Positions 18,315 to 26,791 of a stretch of 64,000 bases of DNA are shown in pieces. The stretch spans positions 3,720,001 through 3,784,000 of the forward strand of contig NZ_BSUK01000001.1 in NCBI RefSeq assembly GCF_030161555.1, read 5' to 3'. Each line of letters begins with the position of its first letter. The first letter of the stretch is position 1. Source of the stretch: Luteimicrobium album. GTDB lineage: Bacteria > Actinomycetota > Actinomycetes > Actinomycetales > Cellulomonadaceae. The position numbers and the translations under genes are program-made. The notes beneath the pieces were generated by a model. The model did no database searches, was not told the origin of the DNA, and saw only the letters and a list, made by a program, of their open reading frames with translations.

Positions 18315-18330
18315 GCCGACGCGAAGCCTC

Positions 18331-18356
18331 GGGCGTGGCGGAGGGGTACCACGCCC
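18331..18356. terminator. Bidirectional terminator between PAS-ANTAR 2 and 3
   Basis: GGGCGTGG and CCACGCCC form a perfect 8-bp stem around a 10-base loop, in the 49-base gap between two convergent genes. No T-run, as is common in high-GC actinobacteria. Confidence 0.65.
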
Positions 18357-18363
18357 AGGGCCG

Positions 18364-19125
18364 TCAGTCGGCCCTTCGGGTGATCCGCCGGGCCAGCCGG
18401 GCACCGTTCTCGCGTCGGCTTCCGCCCCGGATGGACCCGAGTGCCTCGCGCACGACGTCGGCACCCTCGGCGGGGCCGTGTGCGGCCAGGTGCGCGAGGA
18501 CCTGCCGGGCGGCGTCGGCGACCGGCACGTCGACCGCACCCGCGGCGCTCCCGAGCGCCCGGGTCGCCTCACCGGCCTCGAGCCCGGCGAGGACCATGAG
18601 GGCGCCGACGGCCCGTTCGACCACGGCCCCCGTCGCCATGGCGCGCGTGATCGCGCGATCCGCCTCGCGCTCGACGGCCTCCTGCACGACGGTCGACACG
18701 TCGACCGCGTACCCGCCGATCTCGCCGACGGCGCCCCCGCGGCCCCGCCGCGGGTCCCCGACGACGAGCACGGTCCGCGCCCGCCCCCGCGCGTCGACCA
18801 CCCGGTGCGCGGCTGCGAACACCCGGCCGCGGCGAACGGCGTCGAGCGTGGACGGTGCCACCTTGGCGTCGTCGGGGTGGGTGCGTGAGCGCAGCTCGGC
18901 GAGACCACCGAACGTGTCGAGCGACGAGCGACCGTGGATCACGTCGATCTCAGGGGACCACAGGCACGCGCCCGTCTCCAGATCGACGCGGTAGCGGCCC
19001 ACCAGGAGCGAGGTCCCGGCGCCGAGCGCGGCGGCGGCCTCGGCAGGGGTGACGGGGCCGCCGGGTGCGGTGGCCTCGGCGCGATCGGTCGGGGTCGTGA
19101 TCGGGGTGGAGGAGGTGGTGGTCAT
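18364..19125 (-). CDS. PAS-ANTAR regulator 3
   Basis: The 253-residue protein has a Thr/Pro-rich N-terminus, a PAS-like domain (VGRYRVDLETGACLWSPE, RTHPDDAKVAP) and a diverged ANTAR-like tail (ATGAVVERAVGALMVLAG). Aromatic PAS residues are less conserved than in copy 2 (CLW instead of WWW), and the tail lacks the usual QAKG, so RNA binding is less certain. Confidence 0.82.
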   Translation of the reverse strand: MTTTSSTPITTPTDRAEATAPGGPVTPAEAAAALGAGTSLLVGRYRVDLETGACLWSPEIDVIHGRSSLDTFGGLAELRSRTHPDDAKVAPSTLDAVRRGRVFAAAHRVVDARGRARTVLVVGDPRRGRGGAVGEIGGYAVDVSTVVQEAVEREADRAITRAMATGAVVERAVGALMVLAGLEAGEATRALGSAAGAVDVPVADAARQVLAHLAAHGPAEGADVVREALGSIRGGSRRENGARLARRITRRAD

Positions 19126-19256
19126 CGTTCAGCTCCGTCGGACGTGCTGTGACAGGGCCGTTTCTTGACTCCACCCGTCACGCTACCCCGACGAGACCGG
19201 TCCGGCACCGGAAACACCCCGGTCGCGGCGCGTCGCGACCGGGTACGGTCGTGGCC

Positions 19257-19859
19257 GTGACGACACCCGCGCCCCTGCCCGCCGCACCGACTCACCTCGT
19301 CGTCATGGGGGTGTCGGGAACCGGGAAGACGACGGTCGGCCGGCTTCTCGCCGACGCCGTCGGCTGGGTGTTCGCGGAGGGCGACGACTTTCACCCGCCC
19401 GCCAACGTGGCCCGCATGCAGGCGGGCGTCCCGCTCGACGACGAGGCCCGCCTCCCCTGGCTCCACGCCATCCGTGACTGGACGGCCGAGCAGGACGCCG
19501 CCGGCCGCAGCACCGTCGTCACGTGCTCGGCCCTCCGCGTCGCCTACCGGGACGTGCTGCGCGAGGCCCCCGGGCGCACCCGCTTCGTGCACCTCGTCGG
19601 GGACGCCGCGCTCGTCGGCTCACGCATGAGCCTGCGGACCGACCACTTCATGCCGCCCTCGCTGCTCCCTTCGCAGCTCGCGACGCTCGAGCCGCTCGGC
19701 CCCGGCGAGGACGGTCTCGTCGTGCCCGTCGACGGGCCTCCCGCCCAGGTCGCGGACACCGCGCTGCGCGCGCTGGGGCTCGGCGCGGGGCTCGGGGACG
19801 TCACCGCCGACGGCGCAGCACCGGTCCCAGCACCAGGAGACCGACCCCGGCCGCGCTGA
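19257..19859 (+). CDS. gntK: Gluconokinase
   Basis: The 200-residue kinase has Walker A GVSGTGKTT, the gluconokinase signature EGDDFHPPANVARMQAGVPLDD and the HFMPPSLLPSQLATLEPL segment. It phosphorylates gluconate to 6-phosphogluconate for the pentose phosphate pathway. TACGGT ends 7 bases before GTG 19257, so the message is probably leaderless. The tail after ALRALGLG is longer than usual and overlaps the convergent neighbour by 59 bases. Confidence 0.93.
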   Translation: MTTPAPLPAAPTHLVVMGVSGTGKTTVGRLLADAVGWVFAEGDDFHPPANVARMQAGVPLDDEARLPWLHAIRDWTAEQDAAGRSTVVTCSALRVAYRDVLREAPGRTRFVHLVGDAALVGSRMSLRTDHFMPPSLLPSQLATLEPLGPGEDGLVVPVDGPPAQVADTALRALGLGAGLGDVTADGAAPVPAPGDRPRPR

Positions 19860-20487
19860 GGGCAAGGCCCCGAGCGTCGGTCCGTGGGGAGTCGTCGTCG
19901 AGGCAGGGGCTGAAGCCCAGGTCGTCGGACCGGAACTCCTTCTCGGTCATGACCGTGTCGCCGTCGACGACGACCTCGTCGGTGCGAAGCGCACCGTTCG
20001 GAACAGGCCCCGAGCCGAAGGAGCACGCGTTCTCGACCCAGACGTCCGCGGCGCGCTCCCGCCAGCCTGTCGCGGGCGCGACGGTCTCCACGAAGCCTGG
20101 CGGCACCTTCCCGAGCTCGACGTCGCCGTCCCGCCCCGGCGGCGTCAGGCCGACGCGGTCGATCCGCCACAGGACCGGAGGCGCCGTGTCCTTCGGGTCC
20201 GTGGCACGGCCTCGTGCGTGCACCGCGATCGTGGTCATCTCGGCAGCCGTGCGCGGGCCCACGACGACGACCGTGCCGCCGTCGGGCGCGCCCCGGAACC
20301 CGACACCCACGAGCAGGGGATCGCCGAACGCGCTGATCGAGGGCCACAGCCACCACACGAGCCCGCCGACGAGCGACGCGATCCCCACCACGAGGAGGGC
20401 CACCCCTGCGGTCCGTTCTCGTCGCGAGACCCGCTCGGAGACCACGGGCATCGGCGGGATCGACGACCAGAACTGCTCCGACGGCAT
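19801..20487 (-). CDS. Membrane-anchored protein of unknown function
   Basis: The 228-residue product has an N-terminal membrane segment (VALLVVGIASLVGGLVWWLW, about residues 29-48), an extracytoplasmic middle with two cysteines (NACSFG, GFSPCLDDD) and a C-terminal segment (LALSAAGVGLLVLGPVL) before RRRR. This resembles small two-helix surface proteins. No family recognised. It converges on and overlaps gntK. Confidence 0.65.
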   Translation of the reverse strand: MPSEQFWSSIPPMPVVSERVSRRERTAGVALLVVGIASLVGGLVWWLWPSISAFGDPLLVGVGFRGAPDGGTVVVVGPRTAAEMTTIAVHARGRATDPKDTAPPVLWRIDRVGLTPPGRDGDVELGKVPPGFVETVAPATGWRERAADVWVENACSFGSGPVPNGALRTDEVVVDGDTVMTEKEFRSDDLGFSPCLDDDSPRTDARGLALSAAGVGLLVLGPVLRRRR

Positions 20488-20578
20488 GGCAGCAGACTGG
20501 CAGTGCGGCGGCTCGCTCGGGGGCGTTCCGCGGTCACGACTCGGCCACGACCCGTAACGATCCGGGCACCTGACGCGG

Positions 20579-21478
20579 TCAGGCCTCGGGAACCCGCACG
20601 GCCCATGCCGCCACGGCGACGGCCGACGCGACGTTGAGCGAGTCCACGCCGCCGGCCATGGGGATCTTCACGGTCGTGTCGCAGGTGGCGATGGTCTTCG
20701 GCTTGAGCCCGTCACCCTCGGTCCCGAAGACGAGCGCGAGCCGCTCGGGCGGGTCGGCGGCGACGTCGTCGAGGCTGACGGAGTCGTCCTCGAGCGCGAG
20801 CGCCGCGACCTCGAAGCCCAGATCGTGGAGCAGGTCGATCCCGCCCGTGCGCTGTGCCCCGGGCGCGGCGCGGGGCCAGTCGTGGATCCGCGTCCACGGC
20901 ACCTGGAACACCGTGCCCATCGAGACGCGGACGGCTCGGCGGTACAGCGGGTCGGCGGACCGCGGGGTCAGCAGGACCGCGTCGACCCCCATGGCCGCGC
21001 ACGCGCGCATCGCGGCGCCGATGTTGGTGTGGTCGACGACGTCCTCGAGCACGACGACACGGCGCGCCCCCGACCCGCCGCGTGCGCCGCGGAGGAGGTC
21101 GGCGACGTCGGGCAGCTCGGGTCGGTGCATCGCGGCGAGCGCCCCGCGGTGCAGGTGGAAGCCGGTGATCTGCTCGAGGAGCGGTTCGTCGGCGACGAAC
21201 ACGGGGACGGCGGGGTCGTGCTCGCGCGCCTCGGCAACGACGTCCGCCATGGACTCGAGCCACTTGTCCGCCATGAGGAACGACCGGGGCCGGTGCCCGG
21301 CCGCGAGCGCCCGCCGGATGACGGTCGACGACTCCGCCATGTACAGGCCCTCGGCGGGCTCGCGCACGCGGCGCAGCGCGACGTCGGTGAGGTCGGTGTA
21401 GTCGGCGAGTCGCGGGTCGCGCGGGTCGGTGACGGTGACGACGCCGGGCACGGCGGGGTCGGGGGAAGGCTCGGGCAC
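20579..21478 (-). CDS. TrmH/SpoU-family RNA 2'-O-methyltransferase
   Basis: The protein carries an N-terminal substrate-binding part and the SPOUT knot domain: DHTNIGAAMRACAAMGVDAVLLTP, FGTEGDGL and VKIPMAGGVDSLNVASAVA. These motifs bind S-adenosylmethionine in the trefoil knot and methylate a ribose in rRNA or tRNA; the target cannot be told. GTG 21478 is preferred (299 residues); an in-frame upstream GTG at 21508 would add ten unlikely residues. Confidence 0.9.
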   Translation of the reverse strand: MPEPSPDPAVPGVVTVTDPRDPRLADYTDLTDVALRRVREPAEGLYMAESSTVIRRALAAGHRPRSFLMADKWLESMADVVAEAREHDPAVPVFVADEPLLEQITGFHLHRGALAAMHRPELPDVADLLRGARGGSGARRVVVLEDVVDHTNIGAAMRACAAMGVDAVLLTPRSADPLYRRAVRVSMGTVFQVPWTRIHDWPRAAPGAQRTGGIDLLHDLGFEVAALALEDDSVSLDDVAADPPERLALVFGTEGDGLKPKTIATCDTTVKIPMAGGVDSLNVASAVAVAAWAVRVPEA

Positions 21479-21547
21479 GGCTCGATGATCCCACGTGACC
21501 AGACGCACGGACGTCGTCCTGGCCCCCTCCGCCGAGTACGGCCGGTT

Positions 21548-22209
21548 CTAGCCGCGGTAGGCCCACCGCGCCCCGAGCTCGCCCTGCGTCGGCGCCGTGC
21601 CCGGCAGCGGCGACGCGTCCGGCCGCGCGCGCAGCCCTCGAGCTGGAGCTCGACGTACCGGGCGCGCAGCGCGGCGGTCCGCGCGCCGTCGCCGAGCCGC
21701 ACCGCGGTGAGCTGCTCGTAGACCATCGGGAGGTCCTCGTCGGTGACGTCCGCACGGACGACCCCGGCGTCCTGGGCCCGCGTGAGGATCCGTCCCGCGA
21801 GGACCCCGGACTGCGCGGCGAGGTCGCCGTGCTCGGCGGTCGGCCGGAACCGCCCGGCGAGGCGGACGGTGAGCGAGTGCACGTCGGCGTCGACGATCCC
21901 CCGCACGAAGCCGGCGAACGACTCCCAGGGGTCGACGACGTCGAGCGCGGCGGTGGCGACCTCGACGAACCGGCGCAGCCCGTCGAGGCAGAGCCGCGCC
22001 AGGAGGTCCTCCTTGCCGGGGTACCGCCGGTAGAGCGCCGAGATCCCGACGCCGGCCGCCTGCGCGACGGCGGACACGGGCGCCTCGGGGTCGTCGACGA
22101 ACACCCGCCGCGCGGCGTCGAGGATCGCCTCGTCGTTGCGCGCGGCCTGGGCGCGCCGTCCGCTCAGCGGTACGGGTACGACCTGCGAGTCCTGCGGCTG
22201 GCTCGCCAT
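21548..22209 (-). CDS. TetR-family repressor of the divergent DinB-fold/epoxide hydrolase operon
   Basis: HTH segment RNDEAILDAARRVFVDDPEAP and VAQAAGVGISALYRRYPGKEDLL define TetR. AGGAGG stands 5 bases before ATG 22209. The frame breaks at 21635-21637 (CCC); one added base gives about 220 residues ending GARWAYRG. Two CGGAA-N7-TTCCG palindromes lie between it and the divergent operon, so it probably represses both. Confidence 0.88.
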
Positions 22210-22252
22210 GACGTCCTCCTCGTTCTCGAACATCGCCGATCCTACCCCTTGT

Positions 22253-22271
22253 GCGGAACGGAGCATTCCGC
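22253..22271. promoter_or_regulatory. TetR operator 1
   Basis: GCGGAA-N7-TTCCGC is a perfect inverted repeat, 44 bases upstream of the TetR start. Its core CGGAA-N7-TTCCG is repeated 33 bases away. Confidence 0.75.
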
Positions 22272-22284
22272 TACGCTCGAAGTT

Positions 22285-22305
22285 AACGGAACGATCTATT
22301 CCGTT
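22285..22305. promoter_or_regulatory. TetR operator 2
   Basis: AACGGAA-N7-TTCCGTT is a perfect 21-base inverted repeat 28 bases before the divergent operon's first ATG. Centre-to-centre spacing from operator 1 is about 33 bases (three helical turns), which would place two dimers on the same face. Confidence 0.8.
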
Positions 22306-22333
22306 CCCGTCCGATCGAACCGAGGAGCCCGCC

Positions 22334-22932
22334 ATGAGCCCGACCACCTTCCCCGTCCTCGACCGCGCGCACGCCGCCCTCGCGACCGTGGCCGCCGGCG
22401 TCGCAGCCGACCAGCTCACGGCCCCCACACCCTGCTCCGACTGGACCGTCGCGCAGGTCCTCCAGCACGCGGCGGGCGACCAGCGCGCCTACGCCCGGGC
22501 GATCACCGGCACGAACGGCCCCGACGGCGACCCGTTCGCGCCGAGCGGCACCATCGACGGCACCGTCGAGTCTCTCGTCGGGCCCGCCGTCGCGGTCTCC
22601 TCCGCCGCCTTCGCGACCGTCGACGCCACGGCCATCACCCCCGTCCCCGTCCCGCCCGGCCAGCTCCCCGGCTCCGACGCCGCGGCCGCTGCCGCGCTCG
22701 ACGCCGGCGTGCACGCCTGGGACCTCGCGGTCGCGACCGGTCAGCCCTCCCCGCTCGACGACGACCTGGCCGCCCCGCTCCTGGCGCTCGCCCGGCAGAT
22801 CGTGGAGCCGCTGCGTCAGTGGGGGCGTACGCCGCCGTCGTCCCCGCGGGCTCCGACGAGCCCGCCCAGCCCGTGGTCGACGAGCTCCTGCGCTACCTCG
22901 GCCGCGATCCCCGCTGGACGCCGTCGGCCTGA
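22334..22932 (+). CDS. TIGR03086-type metal-binding protein (mycothiol maleylpyruvate isomerase N-domain/DinB fold)
   Basis: Landmarks are PTPCSDWTVAQVLQHAAGDQ and DAGVHAWDLAVATGQP, where His and Asp are the family's metal ligands. The family belongs to the DinB/MDMPI superfamily, often using mycothiol. The frame breaks at 22821-22825 (GGGGG); adding one base gives 199 residues ending RYLGRDPRWTPSA. It is the first gene of an operon with the epoxide hydrolase, behind two TetR operators. Confidence 0.88.
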
Positions 22933-22985
22933 GCCCGGCGCCCCGACCATCCGCCGAACCCGAGACCAACCCGAGGAGCAGCACG

Positions 22986-24110
22986 ATGACGACCGACCCC
23001 ACCGCGATCCGACCGGCACCCGTCCGCGTCACCCAGGCCGACCTCGACGACGTCCGCGAGCGCCTCGCGCGCACGCGCTTCACGGACGCGATCGAGGGCG
23101 CCGACGACGTCTACGGCACCCCCGTCGCCGGCGTCCGCGAGCTCGTCCGGTACTGGCTCGACGACTTCGACTGGCACCGCGACGTCGAGGCCCGGCTGGA
23201 CGCCTACCCGCACTACGAGACCGAGATCGACGGCCAGCGCGTGCACTTCCTGCACGCGCGCTCGGGCCGGCCGGACGCCGTCGGCCTCGTCCTCACGCAC
23301 GGCTGGCCGGGCTCGGTCCTGGAGTACCTCGACGTGGTCGAGCCGCTCACGGCCGCAGGCTACGACGTCGTCCTCCCCTCGATCCCGGGCTTCGGCTTCT
23401 CCGGCCCGACGACGGAGCGCGGCTGGGACGTGCGGCGCACGGCCGCGGCATGGGTCGAGCTCATGCGCCTGCTCGGGTACGAGCGGTACGGCGCGGTCGG
23501 GAACGACGGAGGCTCGATGATCTCGCCCGAGGTAGGCCGGCTCGACCCCGAGCACGTCGTCGGGGTCCACGTGACCCAGCTCTTCTCGTTCCCGTCGGGC
23601 GACCCGGCCGAGCTCGCGGACCTGACGCCCGACGAGCAGGCCGCGCTCGCGCACCTGACGTGGTTCTGGGACACCATGGGCGCGTTCAACGTGCTGCAGT
23701 CGCAGGCGCCGCAGACCCTCGCGCACGCGCTCGCCGACTCCCCTGCCGGCCTGCTCGGCTGGAACTCCCAGCTCATGACCGGCCTCGACCCGGCGTTCGT
23801 CGTCGCCAACGCGGCCGTGTACTGGTTCACCCGGACGACCGGGTCGTCGCTGCGCTTCTACTACGAGATGGCACACCCGACGGCGCCCGCCGAGCCCGCC
23901 GGACCGACCACCGCCCCGACCGCGCTGGCCGCGGCACGCGGCGACTTCGCCTCGATCCGCCGGTTCGCCGAGCGCGACCACGCAGACCTCCGGCAGTGGA
24001 CGGTGTACGACGACGGGGGCCACTACCAGGCGCACGTCGCGCCGCAGCAGCTCGCGGCCGACGTCGTCGGGTTCTTCGACGGCCTCACCCAGGCCGTCCC
24101 GGCCGCGTGA
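22986..24110 (+). CDS. Epoxide hydrolase with EHN domain
   Basis: The 374-residue alpha/beta hydrolase has the N-terminal EHN domain (QADLDDVRERLARTRF), oxyanion motif HGWPGS, PGFGFSG and a nucleophile region AVGNDGGS where the Asp is expected to attack the epoxide. The histidine is in DDGGHYQAH near the end. The usual GGDWG context is changed to GNDGG. Located 54 bases after the DinB-fold gene with GAGGAG before ATG 22986. Likely part of TetR-controlled detoxification or catabolism. Confidence 0.9.
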   Translation: MTTDPTAIRPAPVRVTQADLDDVRERLARTRFTDAIEGADDVYGTPVAGVRELVRYWLDDFDWHRDVEARLDAYPHYETEIDGQRVHFLHARSGRPDAVGLVLTHGWPGSVLEYLDVVEPLTAAGYDVVLPSIPGFGFSGPTTERGWDVRRTAAAWVELMRLLGYERYGAVGNDGGSMISPEVGRLDPEHVVGVHVTQLFSFPSGDPAELADLTPDEQAALAHLTWFWDTMGAFNVLQSQAPQTLAHALADSPAGLLGWNSQLMTGLDPAFVVANAAVYWFTRTTGSSLRFYYEMAHPTAPAEPAGPTTAPTALAAARGDFASIRRFAERDHADLRQWTVYDDGGHYQAHVAPQQLAADVVGFFDGLTQAVPAA

Positions 24111-24113
24111 CGA

Positions 24114-24163
24114 GCGCCCGACGGCGCCCTGCCACCTGGGCGGTCTCAGGACCCGTCGGGCGC
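24114..24163. terminator. Terminator between convergent epoxide hydrolase and DinB-fold genes
   Basis: GCGCCCGACGG (24114-24124) pairs perfectly with CCGTCGGGCGC (24153-24163). A smaller GCCC/GGGC stem lies in the loop. The right arm extends into the 3' end of the convergent gene. Confidence 0.6.
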
Positions 24164-24757
24164 CCATGCCGGGTCGCGTCCGAGCAGACGGAGGATCTGA
24201 GCGGGCGCGCCGCCGCCGTCCTCGGCGAGCGCGGGGGCGAACGCCGCTCCCGGGACCGTGCGCGCAGCTCCGTCCGGGACCTGCCGGGCGACGGCCAGAG
24301 CATGCGCCGCGACGTCGTCGTCGGGCGCGAAGGAGCTCGCGACCCCGAGGCTCGCGGCCACGTCCCACGCGTGGACCACGTAGTCGACGAGGTGGAAGCC
24401 GAGGGCGGTCGGCGCCGGCACGCCGACGCCGCCGCGGACCTCGGGCAGCCACAGCTCGGCGTCCGGAGCGCACTCCCCGAACGCGCCGACGACGCCGTCC
24501 GCGGCCTTCCGGTAGACCGCGACGACGTCGTCGCCGACCGGGCGCGGCGCCCAGTCGGCGAGCTCGGTGGTCTCGCCGCGCGCGGCGGCCGCGAAGCCGT
24601 CGTGCTGCACGACCATGTGGGCGAGGAGGTCGGCGAGCGTCCAGCCCGCGCACGGCGTGGGGCGCCCGAGGTCCGACGGCGTCACGCGTGCGACGACCGC
24701 GACGGACCCCTCGACGGCACGGCGGTGACGGTCCAGGGCTCCCCTGTCGATACGCAT
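24146..24757 (-). CDS. TIGR03086/DinB-fold metal-binding protein
   Basis: The 203-residue protein has PTPCAGWTLADLLAHMVVQHDGF and a second histidine region VDYVVHAWDVAASLGV, as in the protein at 22334-22932, but with low overall similarity. Mycothiol-dependent chemistry is a family expectation. It is divergent from a MarR gene; a palindrome abuts its start codon. Confidence 0.85.
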   Translation of the reverse strand: MRIDRGALDRHRRAVEGSVAVVARVTPSDLGRPTPCAGWTLADLLAHMVVQHDGFAAAARGETTELADWAPRPVGDDVVAVYRKAADGVVGAFGECAPDAELWLPEVRGGVGVPAPTALGFHLVDYVVHAWDVAASLGVASSFAPDDDVAAHALAVARQVPDGAARTVPGAAFAPALAEDGGGAPAQILRLLGRDPAWAPDGS

Positions 24758-24774
24758 AGGTAGATCGTCTATCT
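24758..24774. promoter_or_regulatory. MarR operator candidate
   Basis: AGGTAGA-TCG-TCTATCT is a 7-3-7 inverted repeat with one mismatch, immediately upstream of the DinB-fold start codon and 38 bases from the MarR start. The repressor could cover the start of the divergent transcript. Confidence 0.6.
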
Positions 24775-24811
24775 CTGCTTATCATCCGTCAAGGCCCGCT
24801 ACCCTGACGTG

Positions 24812-25225
24812 GTGGACCGTCCCGACCTCGGCGCCCTGTTCGCGCACGTCACCCGGCGGCTCGTCGACGCCGAGACGCCGATCCTCGCCGCGCACGCGCT
24901 GACGATGTGGGAGTACGTCGCGCTCAGCGCGCTCGAGCGCGAGGCCGCCCCCACCCAGCTCGTGCTGGCCCGGACGATCCGCTACGACAAGACCCGCCTC
25001 ATCGCGCTCCTCGACGGGCTCGAGACCCGCGGCCTCGTCACGCGGCACCCCGACCCGGCCGACCGCCGCGCGCGCGTCGTCTCCCTCACCGCCGACGGCG
25101 TCCGCGTCCTCGCCGAGGCGCGCACGGACATCCGGGCGATGGAGGAAGGCGTCCTCGGCGAGCTCGACGCCGCCGAGCGCACGGTGCTGCTGCGCGCCCT
25201 GCCCCGGCTCGCCGAACCCGCCTGA
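24812..25225 (+). CDS. MarR-family transcriptional regulator
   Basis: The 137-residue product has the MarR winged helix (PTQLVLARTIRYDKTRLIALLDGLE, shown as landmark) with the wing residues RHPDPADRRARVVSLT. TACCCT ends 6 bases before GTG 24812, supporting a leaderless start there; GTG 24809 is the alternative. It probably senses the same compound class that its divergent DinB-fold neighbour handles. Confidence 0.9.
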   Translation: MDRPDLGALFAHVTRRLVDAETPILAAHALTMWEYVALSALEREAAPTQLVLARTIRYDKTRLIALLDGLETRGLVTRHPDPADRRARVVSLTADGVRVLAEARTDIRAMEEGVLGELDAAERTVLLRALPRLAEPA

Positions 25226-25262
25226 GCCCGGTCCGCGGCGGCGATGCTGCGCCGTCGGCGGC

Positions 25263-26545
25263 TCAGAACCGGAGCTCGCCCTGCGGGTCGGCCGCCCGGC
25301 GCGCCCGCCGCACCACCAGGCCGACGACCGCGATCAGCACACCCGCGCCACCCGCGGCCACGAACGCGACCCACGGCGCCGCGGCGTCGATCACGAGCCC
25401 GAGCACGGGCGAGCCGACGGCGCTGCCCACCGTGAACGCCGTGCCCTGCCACCCCATCGCCTCGCCGCGCCGCTCCTCGGGCACCATGCGGGCGACCTCC
25501 TCGGCGGTCGCCGTCATGACCGGAGCGCACGGCAGCCCCGCGACGAACGCGAGCAGCGTCAGCCCCAGCACCGAGTGCGCCAGCCCCAGCGGGATCGTCA
25601 GCGCCCCCAGCGCGAGCAGCAGGAGCATCGAGCTCGTCGCCCGGTGCCGGGACCCGTACGCCAGGCCGCCGACGACGGAGCCCAGGCACCACGCGAAGTA
25701 GACGATGCCGAGCGAGCCCACCTGGTCGTGCGCGCGCAGGTGCGCGAGGATCGCGAGGTCCGTGCCGACGAGCACGATCGTCGCGCCCGCCGACGCCGCG
25801 AGGACCGCGGCCACCGTCGGCGTGAGCCAGGAGAGCCGCCGGGCGGGCCCGGTCGCGGGTGCCGCGTCCTTCACCGACGGCGACGCTCCGTGGGCCGACG
25901 GCGACACGGGCTCCACCGGCGGTACCGTCCCGTCCGCCGACGGCGACGTCGCCCGGACGACCTGGTCGGCCCGCGTCGGCGGGTCGAACACGAGCAGCAG
26001 CACGCCCGCCCCGGAGACGGCGACGCCGATCGCCGCGAGCACCGCCGTCGTGCCGACCTGCGTGGCGACCGCGACCCCGACCGCCGGACCCACCATGAAG
26101 ACGAGCTCGGTCGCGATCGAGTCGAGCGCGTACGCGGACCGCTGCTGGCCGGCCGGCGCGAGCACGCTGATGGACTTGCGCACGACCGTGAAGATCGGCA
26201 GCGCGAGCAGCCCCCGACGACCGCGAGCGGGATCAGCGCCGCGTACGGGACGACGCCGGCGAGCGGCCAGATCACGAGCTCCGCGACCACCGACGGCCAG
26301 ACCGCGCGGCGCAGGCCCACCCGGTCGACGAGCCGGCCGCGCCAGGGCGAGCCGAGCGCCATGCCGATCGTGGCCGCCGTCGCGACGATCCCCGCCTCGG
26401 CGTACGAGCGGTGGAGCGTCTGGACGACGTGCAGCGTGAGCACGAGGGCCGCGGCGGAGTTGGGGATGCGGGCGACCATCGCGACGGCGATCAGTCGCCT
26501 CAGCTGCGGCTCGCGCAGGACCTCTCGATACGCGCGCAGACCCAC
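25263..26545 (-). CDS. MFS transporter (one apparent frame break)
   Basis: An MFS exporter-like protein of about 427 residues. The N-terminal half has AVAMVARIPNSAAALVLTLHVV and LGSPWRGRLVDRVGLRR; the C-terminal half has VPEERRGEAMGWQGTAF. The two halves are joined across a frame break at 26211-26215 (CCCCC). The cytoplasmic centre holds a hydrophilic linker with SPSADG, SPSAHG and SPSVKD motifs. Start GTG 26545. Confidence 0.86.
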
Positions 26546-26599
26546 CGGAGAATCGTCGCACGACCGCGGTGCCCTCCGACGCTCACCGAGGGCGGCCTC

Positions 26600-26623
26600 G
26601 GCGTACGCACGACCTCGTACGCC
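26600..26623. promoter_or_regulatory. Inverted repeat upstream of the chitinase promoter
   Basis: GGCGTACG-N8-CGTACGCC has perfect 8-base arms and lies 29 bases upstream of the predicted -35. The position suits a regulator of chitinase expression. Confidence 0.5.
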
Positions 26624-26651
26624 GCCGCCCCGATCTACGTGCTCTCCCCGA

Positions 26652-26681
26652 TTGTCCGGGTTCGGGCCCCGTCCCTAGCGT
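26652..26681 (+). promoter_or_regulatory. Predicted chitinase promoter
   Basis: TTGTCC (-35) and TAGCGT (-10) are separated by 18 bases. The start of transcription would be near 26688, leaving an untranslated leader of about 100 bases, unlike the many leaderless genes here. Confidence 0.5.
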
Positions 26682-26791
26682 CGGTCGGCAGAGGGTCCGC
26701 AGGGGCCTTCCGTGCGCCGTCGTCGGTGACGCCGCACGCACCCGCCGGCACCCCGCCCGGAGCGCCGGCTCCCCACCCGGAAGGTGTGCTC

